Assembly (NCBI GenBank): GCA_050949745.1
Contig: JBMNGF010000007.1
Coordinates: 1-64,000, forward strand
Direction of reading: 5' to 3'
Length of the DNA stretch: 64,000 bases
Source of the DNA: Syntrophaceticus sp050949745
GTDB taxonomy: Bacteria; Bacillota; DSM-12270; Thermacetogeniales; Thermacetogeniaceae
Shown here: positions 61,678 through 64,000 of the stretch, piece after piece
Numbering within the stretch: position 1 is the first letter of the stretch
How the letters are laid out: every line of letters begins with the position of its first letter
The notes under the pieces: model-generated
Told to the model about the DNA's origin: nothing
What the model saw: the letters and a program-made list of their open reading frames with translations, nothing else
Database searches by the model: none
Translations under genes and position numbers: made by a program

Positions 61678-62706
61678 ATGTTGAAATATGCTATAGAGTA
61701 TCTGTCTCGTGGTTGGAGCGTCATTCCTATCGCACCGCGGAGCAAACAGCCGCCCGGGAAATTTTCGTGGAAAGAATTTCAAGAACGTAGGGCGACTGAA
61801 AGCGAAGTAAGAAAATGGTGGGATGAATGGCCGCAAGCCAATATTGGTATTGCAACAGGCAAAGTTTCTGGAATAGTAGTTTTAGACCTGGATACAATGC
61901 TTGCAATGGAAACAGCAAAAGAAAACGGGATACCACGTTCGCCTACTGCTGCAACAGGAAGCGGTTATCACGTCTATTTAAAACATCCAGGCTTTTCTGT
62001 CCTAAACGCTGTAAAGCTAGGGGACGTAAAAGGGCTTGATGTTCGCGGGGATGGAGGGTATGTCGTGGTGCCGCCGTCAATACACCCTTCAGGCCGCAGG
62101 TACAAGTGGACAGCACGTAATTTAGATACCCCAGTTGCCGATTGTCCTGAATGGCTAGTAGAAATACTGAAAAACCGTACAAACAGTGAAGGTGCGACAG
62201 GGGGGGCTGATAAGTCTTGGCTGTTAAAACTACTTCCAGGTATTGAACAAGGCAGTAGAAATTCAGACGCAGCAAGGACTATCGGGCACTGGTTAGGGCT
62301 AGGGCTTCCCGAAGAAGAAGTATGGGTTTTGGCGATGGAATGGAATAAGAGGAATAATCCGCCGCTAGACAAAAAGGAACTTGAAGGGGTTTTTGTCTCT
62401 ATTCTAAGCAGAGAAAGAGCGAAGCATAAAAGCCAAAAAAACACCAGATTACCAGGTAGGGTAGCCGTCCCTGCCGGCTGGGATGGCGTTGAGCTTGTAG
62501 TTACAGGTTCCTGGAATACTGCAAAGGATGCCTATTTTGGAGAGCAGGCAGCTGTAATAGTTGTTTATCCTGACGGTAAGGTGCCGCGAGAGGCAGTTGC
62601 CGTGCTGCAGCAGGCTAAGAATATTAGGGCAAATATTAGGGCAGATGACGATCTGACATGGCAGTTGTACCCCCTCCTGGCGCAAAAAGGGGTAGATGCA
62701 CCTTGA
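61678..62706 (+). CDS. Bifunctional primase-polymerase (Prim-Pol, AEP)
   Basis: 342 residues. N-terminal AEP core: YLSRGWSVIPIAPRSKQPPG, then IVVLDLD (catalytic acids), GSGYHVYLKHP and GLDVRGDGGYVVVPPS. A helical primase C-terminal-like domain (GSRNSDAARTIGHWLGLGL) follows. Such enzymes make primers in plasmids and phages. ATG at 61678 behind AGGAGGAG. The final 60 residues include a Toprim-unrelated alpha-beta stretch. Confidence 0.87.
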   Translation: MLKYAIEYLSRGWSVIPIAPRSKQPPGKFSWKEFQERRATESEVRKWWDEWPQANIGIATGKVSGIVVLDLDTMLAMETAKENGIPRSPTAATGSGYHVYLKHPGFSVLNAVKLGDVKGLDVRGDGGYVVVPPSIHPSGRRYKWTARNLDTPVADCPEWLVEILKNRTNSEGATGGADKSWLLKLLPGIEQGSRNSDAARTIGHWLGLGLPEEEVWVLAMEWNKRNNPPLDKKELEGVFVSILSRERAKHKSQKNTRLPGRVAVPAGWDGVELVVTGSWNTAKDAYFGEQAAVIVVYPDGKVPREAVAVLQQAKNIRANIRADDDLTWQLYPLLAQKGVDAP

Positions 62707-63107
62707 CGGTTAATAATTTAATCGCTGAGTTAGAGGAGCAGGGGTTAAAACTATACTTATCATCAAAGAAAAAAATTAAGGTTGCGACTGATAGCACAGA
62801 GATTAGCGATGATGCAAGGGAGCTGCTAAAAAGCGTTAAGGGTAGAGAAATTGAAATTATTAAGCATCTTGAAAAGAGTAAGCTATGCTGGATGGTTTAC
62901 GGCAAACCTGGAGATATGACAGAGAAGGAATGGAAATTTCTGTTAAGAGACGCTAAAAAAGAAGTAGCAGCTGACCAGGAGGCCGATAGGGGTAAAGCGC
63001 AAAACAAAGTATATTTCATTCGTGCAGTCTTAAACTATCTGGAGAAAAAAGATGAGGACAAGTCACTGTACAAACACATCTGGGAAAATATGCCTATCAG
63101 TAATTAG
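62703..63107 (+). CDS. Small protein with TubC-like docking domain
   Basis: 134 residues. TTG at 62703 overlaps the Prim-Pol stop (TTGA), so translation is coupled. The first 60 residues (NLIAELEEQGLKLYLSSKKK to REIEIIKHL) look like the TubC N-terminal docking fold, which elsewhere mediates protein contacts in synthases and also occurs beside plasmid primases. The rest, WMVYGKPGDMTEKEWKFLL, is not recognised. Likely a replication accessory. Confidence 0.6.
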   Translation: MTVNNLIAELEEQGLKLYLSSKKKIKVATDSTEISDDARELLKSVKGREIEIIKHLEKSKLCWMVYGKPGDMTEKEWKFLLRDAKKEVAADQEADRGKAQNKVYFIRAVLNYLEKKDEDKSLYKHIWENMPISN

Positions 63108-63162
63108 CCGGGCTTTATCGCCCGGTTTTTGCTTTTATAAAGGAGAGAAGGGGGTGGTTATT

Positions 63163-63462
63163 ATGAGGGAGACGGTTTGTACTCCGGAGGTAGTAGCAGA
63201 ACTAGCAGATAGGATGTCCTGCTACCAACCGGATGCTAGAGAGCTGCTAGAGCATTTTGCCGACCTAATTGTTGAGGCGATAAATGAGGGGAAAGCAGTA
63301 TACTTTGCCCCCCTGGGTAAGTTTTACCCGTCCCGTGCAGTTCGCGCACGGAAAGACGGGAAGAGGTGCAGAACCATCCGGTTTCGGCCCTCGGCAGGTT
63401 TGAAAAGAAAAATTAAGGAGGAAAACGCAGATGAGGTTTTTAAGGGGGTTAGGAAATGCTGA
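63163..63462 (+). CDS. HU/IHF-like DNA-binding protein
   Basis: 99 residues. VVAELADRMSCYQPDARELLEHF is the helical start, INEGKAVYFAPLGKFYPSRAVR the beta-turn, and IRFRPSAGLKRKI the arm base of HU-family proteins. ATG at 63163 follows GGGGGTGG. It may bend DNA at the origin or partition site. Overlaps the ParM-like gene. Confidence 0.78.
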   Translation: MRETVCTPEVVAELADRMSCYQPDARELLEHFADLIVEAINEGKAVYFAPLGKFYPSRAVRARKDGKRCRTIRFRPSAGLKRKIKEENADEVFKGVRKC

Positions 63463-64000
63463 TTGGTATTGATGTTGGTTACGGATACACAAAAGCCGTT
63501 ACAAAAGGTTGTAGGATATCGTTTCCATCGGTTATTGCCCCGGCCAGCATTGACTTGTTTGACGGGATCTTTAATAGCAACATCGGGCACAGGGTAGAGA
63601 TAGCTACCTTAAAAAACGGCTTCCAGGAAAAACTAGTTGGGGATTTAGCGATTAATAGTGTAGCAGCTCAGAGTATTATTGCTTATCACGAAAAACCCGC
63701 GGAGGTTCACGATATTTTGTTGTTGACAGCTGCGTATCTTTGCGGAGCCGGCTCATTTTCGGAGGTGAATAAGAAAGCCGTTGATTTAGTTGTAGGCCTG
63801 CCTCTTTCGTTCTACCGGGGGCAGAGGGGCCCTCTCAAGGAAAGACTGTCAAAGCTAGCAGCCTGGGTAAGTGTTGACGGTAAGGAAACAAGGTATATAT
63901 CGTTTAAAAATGTAACAGTATTTCCTCAAGGAGCAGGGGCGTTAGCTTCACTAGGGGCTACACTTCCCAAAGATGGTATGATTGGATTAATCGACATCGG
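63456..64000 (+). CDS. parM: ParM/Alp-type actin-like partition protein (cut by window end)
   Basis: At least 181 residues, C-terminus outside. IGIDVGYGYTKAV is the first phosphate loop, DLVVGLPLSFYRG the connecting strand and GLIDIG the second phosphate loop of actin-like ATPases. These filaments push plasmid copies to cell poles. ATG 63456 overlaps the stop of the HU-like gene. Confidence 0.83.
   Translation, partial: MLIGIDVGYGYTKAVTKGCRISFPSVIAPASIDLFDGIFNSNIGHRVEIATLKNGFQEKLVGDLAINSVAAQSIIAYHEKPAEVHDILLLTAAYLCGAGSFSEVNKKAVDLVVGLPLSFYRGQRGPLKERLSKLAAWVSVDGKETRYISFKNVTVFPQGAGALASLGATLPKDGMIGLIDI

Overview
The window looks like chromosomal DNA of an anaerobic Firmicute of the class Clostridia (Peptococcaceae- or Syntrophomonadaceae-like). 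Evidence is the Gram-positive ribosome binding sites with many TTG and GTG starts, a 585-residue pyruvate kinase with the extra C-terminal domain, a TRAP protein (MtrB), pyruvate formate-lyase with its activase, a SufC-SufB pair without other suf genes, and a pyruvoyl arginine decarboxylase. The species cannot be named from the sequence alone. From about 50.1 kb to the end the content changes to plasmid or integrated-element DNA.

Layout. (1) 1-3.44 kb: an IS1634-type insertion sequence lies between two identical 608-bp copies of an unknown gene's 5' part plus a tRNA promoter; the second copy leads into tRNA-Pro. (2) 3.6-14.3 kb: housekeeping genes, namely a HAD phosphatase, dnaE, mtrB, pfkA, pyk, sufC-sufB and rnpB. 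(3) 14.4-26.9 kb: a cluster that I read as selenium/sulfur handling. It holds a LysR regulator, a type II cysteine desulfurase-like protein, YedF, a C_GCAxxG_C_C protein, a TIM-barrel gene, a PhnDCE-type ABC importer, DUF3842, a CooT-like protein and a DUF3343 Se/S-carrier-like protein. Matching LysR-type boxes stand before both main transcription units. The TIM-barrel gene is split by a two-gene (TniA/TniB-like) transposon whose ends and 6-bp target duplication can be defined to the base. (4) 26.9-43.1 kb: tRNA nucleotidyltransferase, pflB-pflA, a polysaccharide deacetylase, cysK, mobB, DUF1015, PHP phosphatase, two membrane transporters and an arginine-to-spermidine operon (pdaD-speE-speB). 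(5) 43.3-45.9 kb: a three-gene TPR / DUF4037 / DUF4125 unit of unknown role, then tRNA genes (Val, Asp, Phe, Gly, then Cys and Leu), degV, a second TIM-barrel gene and an L,D-transpeptidase.

(6) 50.0 kb to the end: tRNA-Val(GAC) is followed by direct repeats, a two-gene restriction-modification system (alpha-order methylase plus NotI-like endonuclease), small paralogous genes, a sigma factor, a tyrosine recombinase with a 36-bp near-perfect dyad close by, an HTH protein, a gene-free structured stretch behind a consensus promoter, and a complete replication module: Rep-like protein, six 22-24 bp iterons, DnaB-like helicase, primase-polymerase, HU-like protein and a ParM-like actin cut by the window edge. 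This is best explained as a plasmid, or a plasmid integrated at or near the tRNA; only one edge is visible, so the integrated state is inferred.

Start codons were chosen from ribosome binding sites and often differ from the longest open frame. No database search was run; family names rest on motif and sequence recognition.
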